Assembly (NCBI GenBank): GCA_964482035.1
Contig: CAYZVC010000003.1
Span: 167,646-231,645, forward strand
Reading direction: 5' to 3'
Source of the DNA: JANJWP01 sp964482035
GTDB lineage: Bacteria; Patescibacteriota; Gracilibacteria; BD1-5; UBA2023
Length of the DNA stretch: 64,000 nucleotides
In this document: positions 26,627 through 36,615 of the stretch, one piece after another
Numbering within the stretch: position 1 is the first letter of the stretch
How the letters are laid out: each line of letters begins with the position of its first letter
The notes under the pieces: model-generated
What the model saw: the letters and a program-made list of their open reading frames with translations, nothing else
The model's database searches: none
What the model was told of the DNA's origin: nothing
Made by a program: the position numbers and the translations under genes

Positions 26627-27666
26627 TGCGGGAATTCATCGTCGGAGAATCCGAAGCGGACGCGAGGTTCGACAAATTTCTCAAGAAGCTCCTCCCGGGA
26701 GCCCCTCTTTCGCTGATCTATAAACTCGGCCGTACCAACCGGGCGAAAGTCGACGGCAAAAAACGAGAGAACGACTACCGTCTCGAACTCGGGCAAACGA
26801 TAAAGCTCTTCCTTTCCGAAGAAGAGTTCGCCGAGTTCTGACGCCAAAGCGCCGGCAATGCCGGTTTTTCGGCCGATAGCGCGCCTTTCGATACCAAAAC
26901 CCAGCAAGGAGGAGTCGGAACGAAGAACGGAGCGTCACGGACGAAATTCGCCCTTACGAAGGACCGCGTCCTTTTCGAGGACGATTTCGTGCTCGCAGTA
27001 AACAAGCCCGCCGGGCTGAACGTCCACCCGGGCGACCACAAGAGCGACGAGAACTCGCTCATCGAAGCCGTCACCGACTACTACGCCGGAAACCTCGACA
27101 CGCTGACTTTCCGTCCGTCGCTCGTCCACCGCATCGACCGCGACACTTCCGGGGTCATACTGATCGCCAAGACGAAGCGTGCGTTGGATAGGCTTCTCTC
27201 GGCCCTCCAGAACGACAAGATGGACAAAACCTACGCCACGATCGCCACGCGTACGCCCGAGAATCCGCGCGGAACGGTCCGCAAAAAACTCCTCCGCGTC
27301 GAAAACGCCAAGAACGAAGCGAAGGTCCGCGTCGACGAATCCGGACAGCCGGCCGTCACCCACTACGAAACGCTCAAATCGAAAATCGCGGGGAAGTACG
27401 CGCTCCTCGCATGTCACATCGAAACCGGACGGACGCACCAAATCCGCGTCCACCTCGCCTCGATCGACGCTCCGGTTCTCGGCGACCGCGCCTATGGCGA
27501 AGCCTGAGAGAACTCGTTCGCCAAACGCAAATACGGAATCGATCGCCAGATGCTCCACGCCTGGAAACTCTCCTTCCCGCATCCGGAAACCGGTGAAACC
27601 GTCACGGTCGAGGCCCCCTTCGAACCCGACATGGAAAAATTGATCGCGGTCCGCGAATCCGCATAA
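26626..27666 (+). CDS. RluC/RluD-type 23S rRNA pseudouridine synthase
   Basis: A 346-residue pseudouridine synthase with an N-terminal S4-like RNA-binding part (RFDKFLKKLLPG) and a catalytic domain with the HRIDRDTSGV motif, whose Asp is the nucleophile, and the TGRTHQIRVHLA motif. Two TGA codons (26839-26841 and 27505-27507) must be Gly. RluA/C/D subtype cannot be decided by eye. It overlaps the upstream pilin-like gene and is followed by a strong terminator. Confidence 0.92.
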
Positions 27667-27668
27667 CT

Positions 27669-27704
27669 GAAAATCCCCGCCTGTCCGGACGGGGATTTTT
27701 TTTT
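27669..27704 (+). terminator. Rho-independent terminator
   Basis: AAAATCCCCG / CGGGGATTTT hairpin and a run of nine T. Confidence 0.9.
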
Positions 27705-27727
27705 GGAGCCGCTAACCGACGGATCCG

Positions 27728-28759
27728 CTACGGACTCTTCGGGCTTTCGGCGTTGGAGGCCTTGTAGATGACCTGGCCGAGGGGGTTCATGACCTTTTTC
27801 AAAGTGTCGCGGAGAAGCATGTAGTCTTCGAGGACGAAAAGCATGACCACGTGGGAAGCGTAGGTACGTTCGAACTCCTTATAAGCGAGCATGGATTGCG
27901 GAAACACCTCGCGGGTGTGGTCGATTTCCTGGCCGATGGAAACGGTCAAGTTCGCCACGGCTATGCCCGCTTCCTCAGCGCTGCCGAGAGCTTTCGAGCC
28001 GGCCTCCGGCGATTTGGCCGCCCCGTCGGAGCGTCTCTTCTCTTCCGCCGTCACGAAGGAAGAAATCCGATTCTGGGCGTTGGACTTGAGGTACTGGAGG
28101 TAATGCCGGTAATTGCAGTATTCCTTCGCGGTCTGGTTGAGTACCATACCCTTCATCATCACGTTGCCCTTTCCGTCGGTGGAGGTTCGGTCCGCGCAAT
28201 GCCTTCTGGTAAGTTCGAGACGGAGTTTTTTCGTCTGCTCCTCGAGTTTTTTCGCGGTATTGCCGCTGTCGGCCTTTTCGCCCTTAATGGTTTTGAGCAG
28301 ATTTTCGTGGGTGCGTATTTTGAAATTGATCTGGGCGCAGGCGAAAATTCCGTTCATGCGTTCCTTGTAGACTTCGCTCGCGAGCTTGACGTCGGTCCCC
28401 ATTTGGAAAGGGGTTCCCGGTTCTTTGGATTTCGCGATAAGGTCTTCGATACCGGTCTTGTCCCCGCCTACCGCTTCGATCGCGGCACGGTAACTCCTGT
28501 CCGCCATGGCGCTTTCGAAATCCGGATACGTGACCGACGCGGCCGTGATTACGGACTCGCCGCCCGCCCATGGACCGACGTCGCACACGGCTTTCACGTT
28601 GTCGAGGTAGGCTTTCTGATGGGAGAAAACGTCGGGCTGGGCGGGGGCGTCGGCAGCCGAAGCGACGCCGTCGAAAACCGTTCCGGAGGGGACGCTGGCC
28701 GTAAACGCCAAAACGGCGACGAGCGCCGAGACGGGGATTCGGAGGGCGATGTTGGACAT
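27728..28759 (-). CDS. Exported protein linked to VirD4-like copy 2
   Basis: A 343-residue protein with a signal peptide (cleavage near SAADAP) and a mostly helical mature domain with four cysteines (in KAVCDVG, IFACAQ, RRHCADR and KEYCNYR) that could form two disulfides. Not recognised as a family. It begins 11 bases after the stop of the VirD4-like gene, so the two are an operon and probably function together at the envelope. No UGA codons. Confidence 0.7.
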   Translation of the reverse strand: MSNIALRIPVSALVAVLAFTASVPSGTVFDGVASAADAPAQPDVFSHQKAYLDNVKAVCDVGPWAGGESVITAASVTYPDFESAMADRSYRAAIEAVGGDKTGIEDLIAKSKEPGTPFQMGTDVKLASEVYKERMNGIFACAQINFKIRTHENLLKTIKGEKADSGNTAKKLEEQTKKLRLELTRRHCADRTSTDGKGNVMMKGMVLNQTAKEYCNYRHYLQYLKSNAQNRISSFVTAEEKRRSDGAAKSPEAGSKALGSAEEAGIAVANLTVSIGQEIDHTREVFPQSMLAYKEFERTYASHVVMLFVLEDYMLLRDTLKKVMNPLGQVIYKASNAESPKSP

Positions 28760-28770
28760 GTTCGACGGTG

Positions 28771-31179
28771 TTAGACGGCTCCTATGCGGTAGATGATTTC
28801 CTTCTCGACGAATTCGCGTTCCCGGCCGTACTTGAGGCGGGAAAGCTCTTTGTACGCGGCGGCGAGCTTCTTGTTGCCTTGGTCCAAATACGGATTCACC
28901 GGAGTGACGCTGAACGCCGGGGTCGGCTGCCCGTCGACCATGAGCTTCATGACGCCCTTGAACTTGTCCATGTTGATAAGGTCGCGTTCCGAGAAATTGG
29001 GAGCGAACTGCTTGGCGAGGAATTCGGCGTCCTCCGGTCCGACCTTGTACGACAAGAGCGAACCGACGTTGCCGAAGATGGCGTCCTTGAGGTTCACGTC
29101 CGACTTGGTAAGCGCGTCCGACTTATGGAGCTGTCCGAGGTACTGGTGCGCCACTACGAGGCCGAGGCGGTACTTTCGGGCTTCGGAAAGGATCGATTCG
29201 ATGGAGTCCGTCACGTAGTTCTGGAATTCGTCGATGTAGAGGAAGAAGTCCTGGCGGTCCTGTTTTTCTATCGACTGGCGGCGCATCGCGGACACCTGCA
29301 CCTTCGATACCATCATCATGCCGAGGAGCTTCGAATTGAAGTCGCCGAGCACGCCCTTGGAAAGGTTGATGAAGAGGATCTTCTTCTTTTGCATGACGTC
29401 GAACATGTCGAAGGACGATTTCGTCTGCCCGATGATGTTGCGCATCATCGAGTTGGTGATGAAACCGCCGAACTTCGCCTGGAAGTACGGGATGATTTCG
29501 GCCTTTTCGCGGTCGCCCATCTTGGCGTAGGTGTAGTCCCACCAAGCGCGGACGATGGGATCCTTGAGGGTGCGGCGGCGTTCTTTCTGGAATTCGTCGT
29601 CGGTAAAGAGGCGGACGATGTCGGTAATGGCCGAGCCTCCCGGATAGTCCATGAGCGTGAGAACGCCGTTGCGGAAGTAGTCCTGGATGCGCGGACCGAA
29701 GATTTCGTTACCGAAGAGCTTGATCATCATGTTCATCGCGTCCTGGGCGACCATCTGCTTTTCATCGGGCGTATTGGCCTCGAGGAGGTTCAGACCCATC
29801 GGGCGCGAAAGGTCGGCCGGATCGAAATAGATGACGTCGTCGGCTCGTTCGCGGGGAACGAACGGCATGAGGTCGGAAGCGAGGTCTCCGTGCGGATCCA
29901 TGACGCAGAGTCCGTTGCCAAGGGAGATGTCCTGACGGGCCAATACTTGGATGACGCTGGACTTACCGGTACCCGTCTGACCGATGACGTAGAAGTGGCG
30001 GAAACGGTCTTCGGTCTTTACGCGGATTTCGCGCTTCACGCCGCGGTAGTTGTTATAGCCGATGAGGATGCCTTCGGTCGGAAGGTTCACGGGCGCTTTT
30101 ACGATCTTGAAATTCTGCCAGCGGATTTCCGGCGAAGTATCGTATTTGGAGTGCGGAAAATGGAAGAGCGAAGCGACTTCCTCGATCGAGAGTATCTGTT
30201 TCTGTCCGAACCATTTCCGAGGAAAATACCGGAAAATGTACGAGCGGAAAAATTTGTCCGCGTCGTGCGCCTTATGCGCTTCGAAGCCGTTGTAGGACGG
30301 GCCGGAGAATTGGGAAAACGCGGCGACGATGTTGTCCAATTCGGCCTTCGCGAGCACTTTGTCGCGTGCCGTCACCACGACGCGGACGACCGCTTCGAAA
30401 CCGGTTTTCTTCGCCTTTTCGCGAACGAGTTCCTTGCTCTGGCTCGGATCTTCCTTGTCGTGTCCGCCCTTGTCGTCGTGGGTTTCGAAAAAGACCGATA
30501 CGACGGCGGAGAAGGCCTTCGTAAGGAAATTTCCATGGTGGTGTCCGATGTGGTCGGATTTCTTAAACGCTTTGCGCTGCCAATCGTCGGGAACGGGCCG
30601 TACTAAAACCTGGATGACCGCCGATTCGTCGTCGGCGAGTTTGCCAAGGACGCCGGTAATGGTGTTGATCGGATCGGATTCGAGCTTCTGATGGGTACGG
30701 ATCGGGAGGAACGGGTGTTCGTGGAGAACCATCTCTGCCCCTGCGGCGACCTTGCGGGCCCGGAAGATGTTGGGCTCCGGAACTTCTTCGACGATGGCGT
30801 CCGGATAGAAGCCGGTGATCTGTTTTTCTATGAGGATTTTCGCCTTTTTCGGAACGGCGACGTAGAAGAAGATTTCGCCGTCCTGCGCGACGTATTCGAA
30901 AGAAATCCCGTCGGCTCCGAAGAGCTTTTCGCGAAGGCCGCCTTCCGAAAGCCCGCGGAGCGAAGCGAGGAATTGTTCCATGATGCCCGTCCATTCCTTG
31001 AAATCCCTCACGGTTTCCTTCTTTTCGTCGAGATCGCTGTCCTTGCGCGGAAGCATGACCTTGAGAAACGCCGTTTCCAGCGAGCGCCTGAAGGAGATTT
31101 TCCGGTACGTCAAAAACACGGCGTACGCGAAAAACGTGAGGACGGCTGCGGAGACGAAAATGACGGCTTCTTGGGACAT
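28771..31179 (-). CDS. VirD4/TraG-like type IV secretion ATPase, copy 2
   Basis: An 802-residue paralogue of the gene at 17.7-20.7 kb. It has an N-terminal membrane segment (VIFVSAAVLTFFAYAVFL), the same N-terminal conserved domain, Walker A GQTGTGKSS (about residue 405), Walker B-like CVMDPHGD and the LYIDEFQNY and AHQYLGQ motifs near the C-terminus. I chose ATG 31179 (MSQEAVIFV), directly before the membrane segment; the frame is open upstream but lacks support. No UGA codons. The two copies share order of motifs but differ by a long insertion, suggesting different substrates or cell positions. Confidence 0.9.
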   Translation of the reverse strand: MSQEAVIFVSAAVLTFFAYAVFLTYRKISFRRSLETAFLKVMLPRKDSDLDEKKETVRDFKEWTGIMEQFLASLRGLSEGGLREKLFGADGISFEYVAQDGEIFFYVAVPKKAKILIEKQITGFYPDAIVEEVPEPNIFRARKVAAGAEMVLHEHPFLPIRTHQKLESDPINTITGVLGKLADDESAVIQVLVRPVPDDWQRKAFKKSDHIGHHHGNFLTKAFSAVVSVFFETHDDKGGHDKEDPSQSKELVREKAKKTGFEAVVRVVVTARDKVLAKAELDNIVAAFSQFSGPSYNGFEAHKAHDADKFFRSYIFRYFPRKWFGQKQILSIEEVASLFHFPHSKYDTSPEIRWQNFKIVKAPVNLPTEGILIGYNNYRGVKREIRVKTEDRFRHFYVIGQTGTGKSSVIQVLARQDISLGNGLCVMDPHGDLASDLMPFVPRERADDVIYFDPADLSRPMGLNLLEANTPDEKQMVAQDAMNMMIKLFGNEIFGPRIQDYFRNGVLTLMDYPGGSAITDIVRLFTDDEFQKERRRTLKDPIVRAWWDYTYAKMGDREKAEIIPYFQAKFGGFITNSMMRNIIGQTKSSFDMFDVMQKKKILFINLSKGVLGDFNSKLLGMMMVSKVQVSAMRRQSIEKQDRQDFFLYIDEFQNYVTDSIESILSEARKYRLGLVVAHQYLGQLHKSDALTKSDVNLKDAIFGNVGSLLSYKVGPEDAEFLAKQFAPNFSERDLINMDKFKGVMKLMVDGQPTPAFSVTPVNPYLDQGNKKLAAAYKELSRLKYGREREFVEKEIIYRIGAV

Positions 31180-31281
31180 CGTGTCGAAGGGTTCGGATTT
31201 CCTCCATTCTACCCCAATGGAGTGGAAAATCCAAATATCGGAACACGGGTATTCTCCCCGAGGTTTACCGCTTTCGAAATA

Positions 31282-31313
31282 CGAAAAATCCCCCGCTTTC
31301 ACGGGGGATTTTA
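31282..31313 (-). terminator. Rho-independent terminator
   Basis: AAAAATCCCCCG / CGGGGGATTTTT hairpin just after the stop of the exported gene at 31335, on the minus strand. Confidence 0.85.
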
Positions 31314-31334
31314 AAAAATGCGGGATTTTCGAAA

Positions 31335-32495
31335 TTATTTGAGGACAACGTCCTTGAGAACGGCTGCCTTGGCGCGGATTTGTCCGACCAAGAGGCGCTT
31401 CTTCGCGGCGACTCGGGTCTTGAAGAACGATTCGAAGAACCTCGCGAGATCGTTGCGGATGATACGTACGGGCGCTTTTTCGGATTCCGGATACGTCTTC
31501 GAACCCTCGTGAGCGGCGATGAAGGCGTCCATGCCCGAAATCATGCCCGAAAGGCCGGAGCTGCGGTAGCCGGGAACGTAGGGGGGCTCGAGGGTTACGG
31601 AGCCGGTGGAAACGGAAGTGCCGGTCGAAGAGGAAAATCCGGTCGAAGTCTGCGGAACGGGAGCCGAGACCGTTCCGGTGGAAGTCTGCGCAGTTCCCGA
31701 GCCGGTAGTCGAACCAGTGGAAGAAACGGCTTCCACAATGGATTTCCTAAGGATGGCGCCTACGGAAAGATTGCCATTCCTGTCGACACTTTGGACACGT
31801 ACGACATCCGTGTTGGACACGAGATCGAACTGTCTTGCGACAAGCGATGCCTGTGCGGAATTCCAAAGGGAGGAACCCGAAGCGTCTTCGAAGCTGATTT
31901 TGAAATTCTCAAAGTCGAGATCGCCGGAAGGATTGGCAGTCACGGTGACGGTGCCGGTGGAAAACGAGCCGGTAAGACCTACGGGATCCTGGGGGGCCGT
32001 AACGTCCTGCGCTCCGTATTCGTCCGTTACGCGGATACCGTTCTGGTCGTACGCGTCGACGGTTCCGTCAGAGCCGATGTCGAGATCGAAGCCGTGAAGC
32101 GGGGAGTAGCGGTTATAAACCACCACCTTGATGCCCGAAACGCTGATCGAAGCACCGGAAAGAAGCGGTACCGAGGATTCGAGCGAAAGAGTCCGGAGGT
32201 CGTCCGAAATGAAAACGGGACGGACGGTTGTGGGAGAGACGGCTACCGAGGTAAGCGAGGTTCGCGAAAGCCGGACGTTGGCCTCCGTGGAAATGACGAG
32301 GGAGAACTTCGTAGCCCCGGAAAGGGAATTCGGGAGACCGACTTCGTCAGTCACGGATACCGAAGGCATTTCAACGATGCCAGCGTTCGGGCGGACGTTC
32401 TTATTTTCCATGGTTACGACCTTCGAGGCGAATGCCTGGTCGAACGCGAGGACGAGGGTGGCGGCGAGAAAAACCGACCGAAATAAACGGGTCAT
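31335..32495 (-). CDS. Exported beta-sandwich protein with Thr/Ser/Gly linker
   Basis: A 386-residue protein with a signal peptide (cut near AFASKVV), a beta-rich first half with a DIGSDGTVDAYDQNG loop like a cohesin or dockerin-type calcium site, a long Ser/Thr/Gly-rich linker (residues about 265-310) and a basic helical C-terminus. The overall shape is that of a cohesin-like surface protein. It precedes the S-layer gene region on the same strand but has its own terminator. Function unknown. Confidence 0.65.
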   Translation of the reverse strand: MTRLFRSVFLAATLVLAFDQAFASKVVTMENKNVRPNAGIVEMPSVSVTDEVGLPNSLSGATKFSLVISTEANVRLSRTSLTSVAVSPTTVRPVFISDDLRTLSLESSVPLLSGASISVSGIKVVVYNRYSPLHGFDLDIGSDGTVDAYDQNGIRVTDEYGAQDVTAPQDPVGLTGSFSTGTVTVTANPSGDLDFENFKISFEDASGSSLWNSAQASLVARQFDLVSNTDVVRVQSVDRNGNLSVGAILRKSIVEAVSSTGSTTGSGTAQTSTGTVSAPVPQTSTGFSSSTGTSVSTGSVTLEPPYVPGYRSSGLSGMISGMDAFIAAHEGSKTYPESEKAPVRIIRNDLARFFESFFKTRVAAKKRLLVGQIRAKAAVLKDVVLK

Positions 32496-32617
32496 ATTCG
32501 TGCGTTTAGGAGTACGGTGGAAGTATACCCGTCAGAGCCTCCGTACCAAGCGTAAAATCGTGAAATTTCGGTGAACGCCCTTCCGACGGTGGGATGGAAT
32601 CTAAAAATCGCGAGGGC

Positions 32618-32650
32618 ACGAAAAAGCCCCTCTTGCGAGGGGCTTTTTCG
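32618..32650 (-). terminator. Terminator of the S-layer gene
   Basis: AAAAGCCCCTC / GAGGGGCTTTTT hairpin, about 45 bases after the S-layer stop codon. Confidence 0.9.
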
Positions 32651-32691
32651 TCTCTTGCGAGAACCTTTCCGAAGAATGGCCGTAACCTAGA

Positions 32692-35600
32692 TTAGTAGGT
32701 GTAGGACTGTTCAGCGGTCGGGAGGCCTACGTTGGAGTATGCACCGAGACCCGAGAGCGACACGGAAAGACCGGTGTTCGGGATATCGAGGAACTCAACG
32801 TCGGTGACGCGGAGAACGCGCTTAGCGTTAACTGCGGCAGTTCCGGAGTACTGGACGGAGAGGATGAAGGTCTTGGTGGAACCAGCGGAGATTTCGAGAC
32901 CACCTGCGATGGAGATGGTAGTCGGAACGTCGCCAGAACCGGACGCAACATCGTTGCCAGCGGTTTCGGAATCCTTGTAAAGCTTCCAGGAAACACCGGT
33001 GAGGGTATTCGGAACGGAGAGCGATACGGTTACACCGGAGAGGGAGATGCGGTTGTTGGCATCAGCGGTAACGGTGAAGGTGTGGGTGCTGTTGGTAGCG
33101 GTGCCCGATACTGCGACGGTCGCCTTGGAGCGAGCGAGGAGGTGAGCAGCTGCCGAAGCGGAACCGGTAACAGCCGAAACGGTGTTGCCAGTGGACTTCG
33201 AAACGAGGCGGAGGCCAGCAACGGTGCCGTCTACGACGGTAGCGGTGCCGTTTCCGATTTCGAGAGCGACGGTCTTGCCGAGAGCAGCCGAGTCGGTGAT
33301 GTCGTTGAAGGAAGCCTTAACGATAACAACGGTGTTGGAGGTGTTCTTCGGAACTACGAACGAGGAAGTGGAGCCGAGAGCGAACTGAACGGTGGAAGAG
33401 GTAACAACCGATCCGCCAGCGAGCTTGGTGCCGTTAACGTCGTAGAGGGAGATGGTCTTAACACGTTCTGCAAGGTTTGCGGAGCCGGTGTTGAAGACGT
33501 AAACGTCGGTGAGCTGAAGATCGTCGTCGGTAGCCGAGAGGGTGTAACGAGCGACTTCTACTTCGTCAGCGGACGGGGTGAGAACCTTCTTCGACGGGGA
33601 GGAAGAGTTCAAAGCTACGGTTGCGGATCCTGCTGCCTTGAAGGTGTAGAGAACACCGGTCACGGAGTCAGTGATGGAAGCGGTTCCGAGCTGGATGGAG
33701 TTAACGTCGCGAGCTTCCACGTTGGTGTCAACGAGGGAGAGCTTGAACTGTTCGTTGGTAGCGATAGCGGTCGAGAAGTCAGCGACAACCTTAACGGTGA
33801 CGTCGGTGTTCTTCGGGACTACGATGGAGATGTCGTTGAAGTCAGCTGCACCGGAGGAGAGCGACTTGGTGGACTTGAGTTCAGTACCTACGTAGAGCTT
33901 GAGAGCGGTAACGTTAGCGTTAGCTACTGCACCGGTGGAAACACCGTTGGTGAACTTGAGCTTCGAGATGGTAACATCCGAAACGTCGTTTGCACGAGCA
34001 GTGAACTGAGCAACGGTTGCGTTGATAGCACCTACTGCGAGGTTCTGGTCGGCGATACCATCGTTACGGGTGAGCGTAAGGGTGGAGGAACCGATGGTGG
34101 TGGAGATACCGTCGGTCGAACCAGCGAACTGGGCGGACTGAACGGAGTTTCCGGTTGCAACGTATTCGATGCGAGAGAACGAACCGAATCCGATGGTGGA
34201 GATCTTGTACTTACCAGCCGCGGTGGTGCGGAGGTTACCAACGATCTTGAGGGTGGTGGAAGCGTTTGCGGTGTAGGAACCTTCGAAGACGAAGGAGTTA
34301 GCCGAAGACGAAACCGGGGTGTAGGTAGCTACGGTGGAAGCACCGAGAACGAGCTTGAGGGACGAAAAGTCCTTAGCAAGGTCAGCGAGGGTTCCAGAGA
34401 GCGAAGCGGTACCAAGAGCTACGGTGAGATCCTGGAGGGTTACCGGCTGTGCGACCTTGAGGTCAGCAGCGAGGAGAACGACATCGTTGGTTCCCGGAGC
34501 GACGGTCTGGCTGGAGGTAGCCGAGGTCGACTTCGAGAGGATGACGTCACCACCGTTAACGGTGTAGGTGGACCAAACGGTGTTCGGACCAGTGATGGTT
34601 GCGCGGAATCCGGTAGAGGTTTCGTCGACGGTGAGGTCGTCCGAGTACTGGAGGGAGAACGCGTAGGTGTCGCCACCGGTGGTTTCAACGGAGTTGATGT
34701 CACCACGAACGTAGTAAGTTTCGGTGCGGCCGAAGGCAACAACGTCGTTTACTGCGAAGGAAACGTACTTACCATCGATGGTAACTGCGGTCGAAACCTT
34801 GGTACCATTGTGGTATACGGCGAGGTTGCCGATGTTCTTCGAGATGTCACCGGTTCCTTCGTTGCGAAGGCGGATCGACTTGAAGGTAACGGACTTGTCG
34901 TCGGTAGCGTCGTTGGTGATCTTGAACTGACCGAGTTCAGTGTTGGTGTCTCCAACCTTGTAGGTGGAAGCCGAACCAGCCTTAGCGAAGGAAACACCTG
35001 CTACTGCGTAGGAAGTGGTCTTCATGAGGGAGGTCGAAACCGGGAAGGTTCCAGCAACGGTCTTAGCGGTCGATCCGATATCAGCTGCAGCGGAGATGGT
35101 GAACTTGTGTTCCGAACCGGTGGAACCCGAGAGGGTTGCAACGAGGTCAACGGATTCGGTTGCACCAGCCTTAACTACGAGAGCCGGGGAAACGGAAACG
35201 GTAACTACGTTATCCGAACCGACAGTCTGACGGGAGGAAACGCGAACGCCGTTCTTTTCGAGCCATACGCGGGAGATGTCAGAGCGAGCTCCGAGACCTT
35301 CGCGAACGAACTTGATGGTGGAGACGGAAATGTCGGCACCTCCAGCAGAGAGGTCGAACTTTCCGAACGGAACGGTTCCGGAGGACGGAACGGACTTGGA
35401 AGCCGGGGAGGAAGCTGCGAGAGCGACGTTGAGGTCGCCAGCGGCAACTACTACCGGGGTGGTAACGACGCCAGTGGAGGTGACTCCAGAGGAGGTTACG
35501 CCGGTTCCGAAGAGGTCACCGAGGTCGGTGTCGTCTCCGTTATCCATAACACCAGCGACACCAGCAGCTACCTTGAACGCTTCACCACGGGTTGCGGTTG

Positions 35601-36141
35601 CGTTCGGGCGGAAGGAGGTTCCAGTGGAGATGTATCCTTCTGCGGCAGCGGCGTTGATGTAACCTGCGAGGTCTCCGAGGGACGAGGTAACGTCCGAGAA
35701 GCCTGCGGAGGTTTCGGTGGTAGCGACGCCCTTGGCAGCCATGAGCATCTTAACCATTTCAGCGCGAGTAACGAGGTCGAGCGGGCGGAACTTAGCGTTT
35801 GCCTTCGAAACGATACCTGCGTTTGCAGCGGCTTCAACGTAGGAAGCGAGATCACCGAGCTTAGCGGTGGTAACGTCCGAGAAGAGCTTGTCGGTAGCGG
35901 TTGCTACTTCAGCTCCGTTGAGCTTAACTGCGATCTTTGCCATTTCCGCGCGGGTGATATTGTCACCGAGGCGGTATCCGGCTTCAGTAGTCTGGGAGTT
36001 AATGATCCCAGCTGCTGCGAGTGCGTCTGCGTAAGCGGCGAATTCGGATGCTGCGGAAGCGGTGAGGGTGGACCCTACTGCGGTAGCAACAACGGCGAAC
36101 GCGCTAACGGTCGACGTAACTTTCTTAAAAAGGCTAGCCAT
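32692..36141 (-). CDS. S-layer protein with three SLH domains
   Basis: A 1149-residue secreted protein. A signal peptide (cut near TASAASE) is followed by three S-layer homology domains at about residues 33-85, 88-145 and 147-200 (marks: ITRAEMAKIAVKL, VTRAEMVKMLMAA, ATRGEAFKVAAG), which bind the cell wall carbohydrate. The rest is a series of Ig-like beta domains rich in Ser, Thr, Val and Asn, with similar openings such as ALAASSPASKSV and ALNSSSPSKKV. No cysteine and no UGA. Codon choice is shifted to GCA, GCT and GTT relative to the genes around it, as in very highly expressed or recently shaped genes. Preceded by a strong promoter and a 350-base leader. Confidence 0.93.
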   Translation of the reverse strand: MASLFKKVTSTVSAFAVVATAVGSTLTASAASEFAAYADALAAAGIINSQTTEAGYRLGDNITRAEMAKIAVKLNGAEVATATDKLFSDVTTAKLGDLASYVEAAANAGIVSKANAKFRPLDLVTRAEMVKMLMAAKGVATTETSAGFSDVTSSLGDLAGYINAAAAEGYISTGTSFRPNATATRGEAFKVAAGVAGVMDNGDDTDLGDLFGTGVTSSGVTSTGVVTTPVVVAAGDLNVALAASSPASKSVPSSGTVPFGKFDLSAGGADISVSTIKFVREGLGARSDISRVWLEKNGVRVSSRQTVGSDNVVTVSVSPALVVKAGATESVDLVATLSGSTGSEHKFTISAAADIGSTAKTVAGTFPVSTSLMKTTSYAVAGVSFAKAGSASTYKVGDTNTELGQFKITNDATDDKSVTFKSIRLRNEGTGDISKNIGNLAVYHNGTKVSTAVTIDGKYVSFAVNDVVAFGRTETYYVRGDINSVETTGGDTYAFSLQYSDDLTVDETSTGFRATITGPNTVWSTYTVNGGDVILSKSTSATSSQTVAPGTNDVVLLAADLKVAQPVTLQDLTVALGTASLSGTLADLAKDFSSLKLVLGASTVATYTPVSSSANSFVFEGSYTANASTTLKIVGNLRTTAAGKYKISTIGFGSFSRIEYVATGNSVQSAQFAGSTDGISTTIGSSTLTLTRNDGIADQNLAVGAINATVAQFTARANDVSDVTISKLKFTNGVSTGAVANANVTALKLYVGTELKSTKSLSSGAADFNDISIVVPKNTDVTVKVVADFSTAIATNEQFKLSLVDTNVEARDVNSIQLGTASITDSVTGVLYTFKAAGSATVALNSSSPSKKVLTPSADEVEVARYTLSATDDDLQLTDVYVFNTGSANLAERVKTISLYDVNGTKLAGGSVVTSSTVQFALGSTSSFVVPKNTSNTVVIVKASFNDITDSAALGKTVALEIGNGTATVVDGTVAGLRLVSKSTGNTVSAVTGSASAAAHLLARSKATVAVSGTATNSTHTFTVTADANNRISLSGVTVSLSVPNTLTGVSWKLYKDSETAGNDVASGSGDVPTTISIAGGLEISAGSTKTFILSVQYSGTAAVNAKRVLRVTDVEFLDIPNTGLSVSLSGLGAYSNVGLPTAEQSYTY

Positions 36142-36494
36142 AAGAAAAGTGAAAGTAAAAAGTATTCGCTTCGATCCGTTTCCCTTTCCGGAGTCTGCCG
36201 TTCCGAATCAAGTGGCGAATCTTGGCGCCAAGGATTGCTCCTTGGGAAGTTAAAGCTTTAACCTCCGTTAGTAGTATGCATACATAACGGGAGGTTCCGA
36301 GCAGCCCGTAAGGACGGCCCGTCACCTCCCGTCATGCGTACGGTACGTTCACGAAGGGAAAAGGGGTGGGTCGGACGACCCTCAAGAGGGAGTGTCCGCG
36401 CCTGAAAAAATTCTTACTGTTCCCTGGCGCTTGAGACAAGCGGAGGGGCATGGAATGTTAACGAGCGCGAGAAGACGGACTCCGCCTTTTCGTG
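36142..36494 (-). promoter_or_regulatory. Long structured 5' leader of the S-layer mRNA
   Basis: About 353 bases between the predicted transcription start and the S-layer ATG, with no open frame of note. Visible structures include a 9-bp stem (36287-36295 with 36324-36332, acgggaggt / acctcccgt) enclosing an inner hairpin, and a 7-bp hairpin (36228-36234 with 36239-36245). There is no Shine-Dalgarno before the ATG. It does not match tmRNA, RNase P, 6S or SRP RNA by eye. Long stabilising leaders are known for S-layer mRNAs of other bacteria; whether that is so here is inference. Confidence 0.6.
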
Positions 36495-36500
36495 GTGCGA

Positions 36501-36527
36501 ATTATACGCAAAGGGGGCCGAAGTCAA
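36501..36527 (-). promoter_or_regulatory. Promoter of the S-layer gene
   Basis: TTGACT (36522-36527) and a perfect TATAAT (36501-36506) on the minus strand with a 15-base spacer. It is the best promoter in the window despite the short spacer. The remaining bases to 36615 hold no gene and only a weak hairpin near the end of the next gene. Confidence 0.75.
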
Positions 36528-36615
36528 ACGGATTTCAGCGCTCTTCACCATTTATTCACAAAGGCGTTTTTTGGCTTCGTAGTGCTATTTTCTGGCCTTT
36601 TGCAAAAAAATTTCC

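Noticed and set aside
16595..31179. An integrated conjugative element carrying the VirD4-like genes.
   Set aside because: No relaxase, integrase, attachment repeats or border tRNA disruption is visible, and housekeeping genes lie between the two copies.
32692..36141. Long open plus-strand frame opposite the S-layer gene as an antisense gene.
   Set aside because: It is a consequence of the biased codon use of the S-layer gene; it is Gly/Ser-rich with no start signal or motifs.
36250..36490. The S-layer leader as tmRNA, RNase P, 6S or SRP RNA.
   Set aside because: None of the conserved cores of these RNAs was found on either strand; the position after a promoter and before a CDS fits a leader better.
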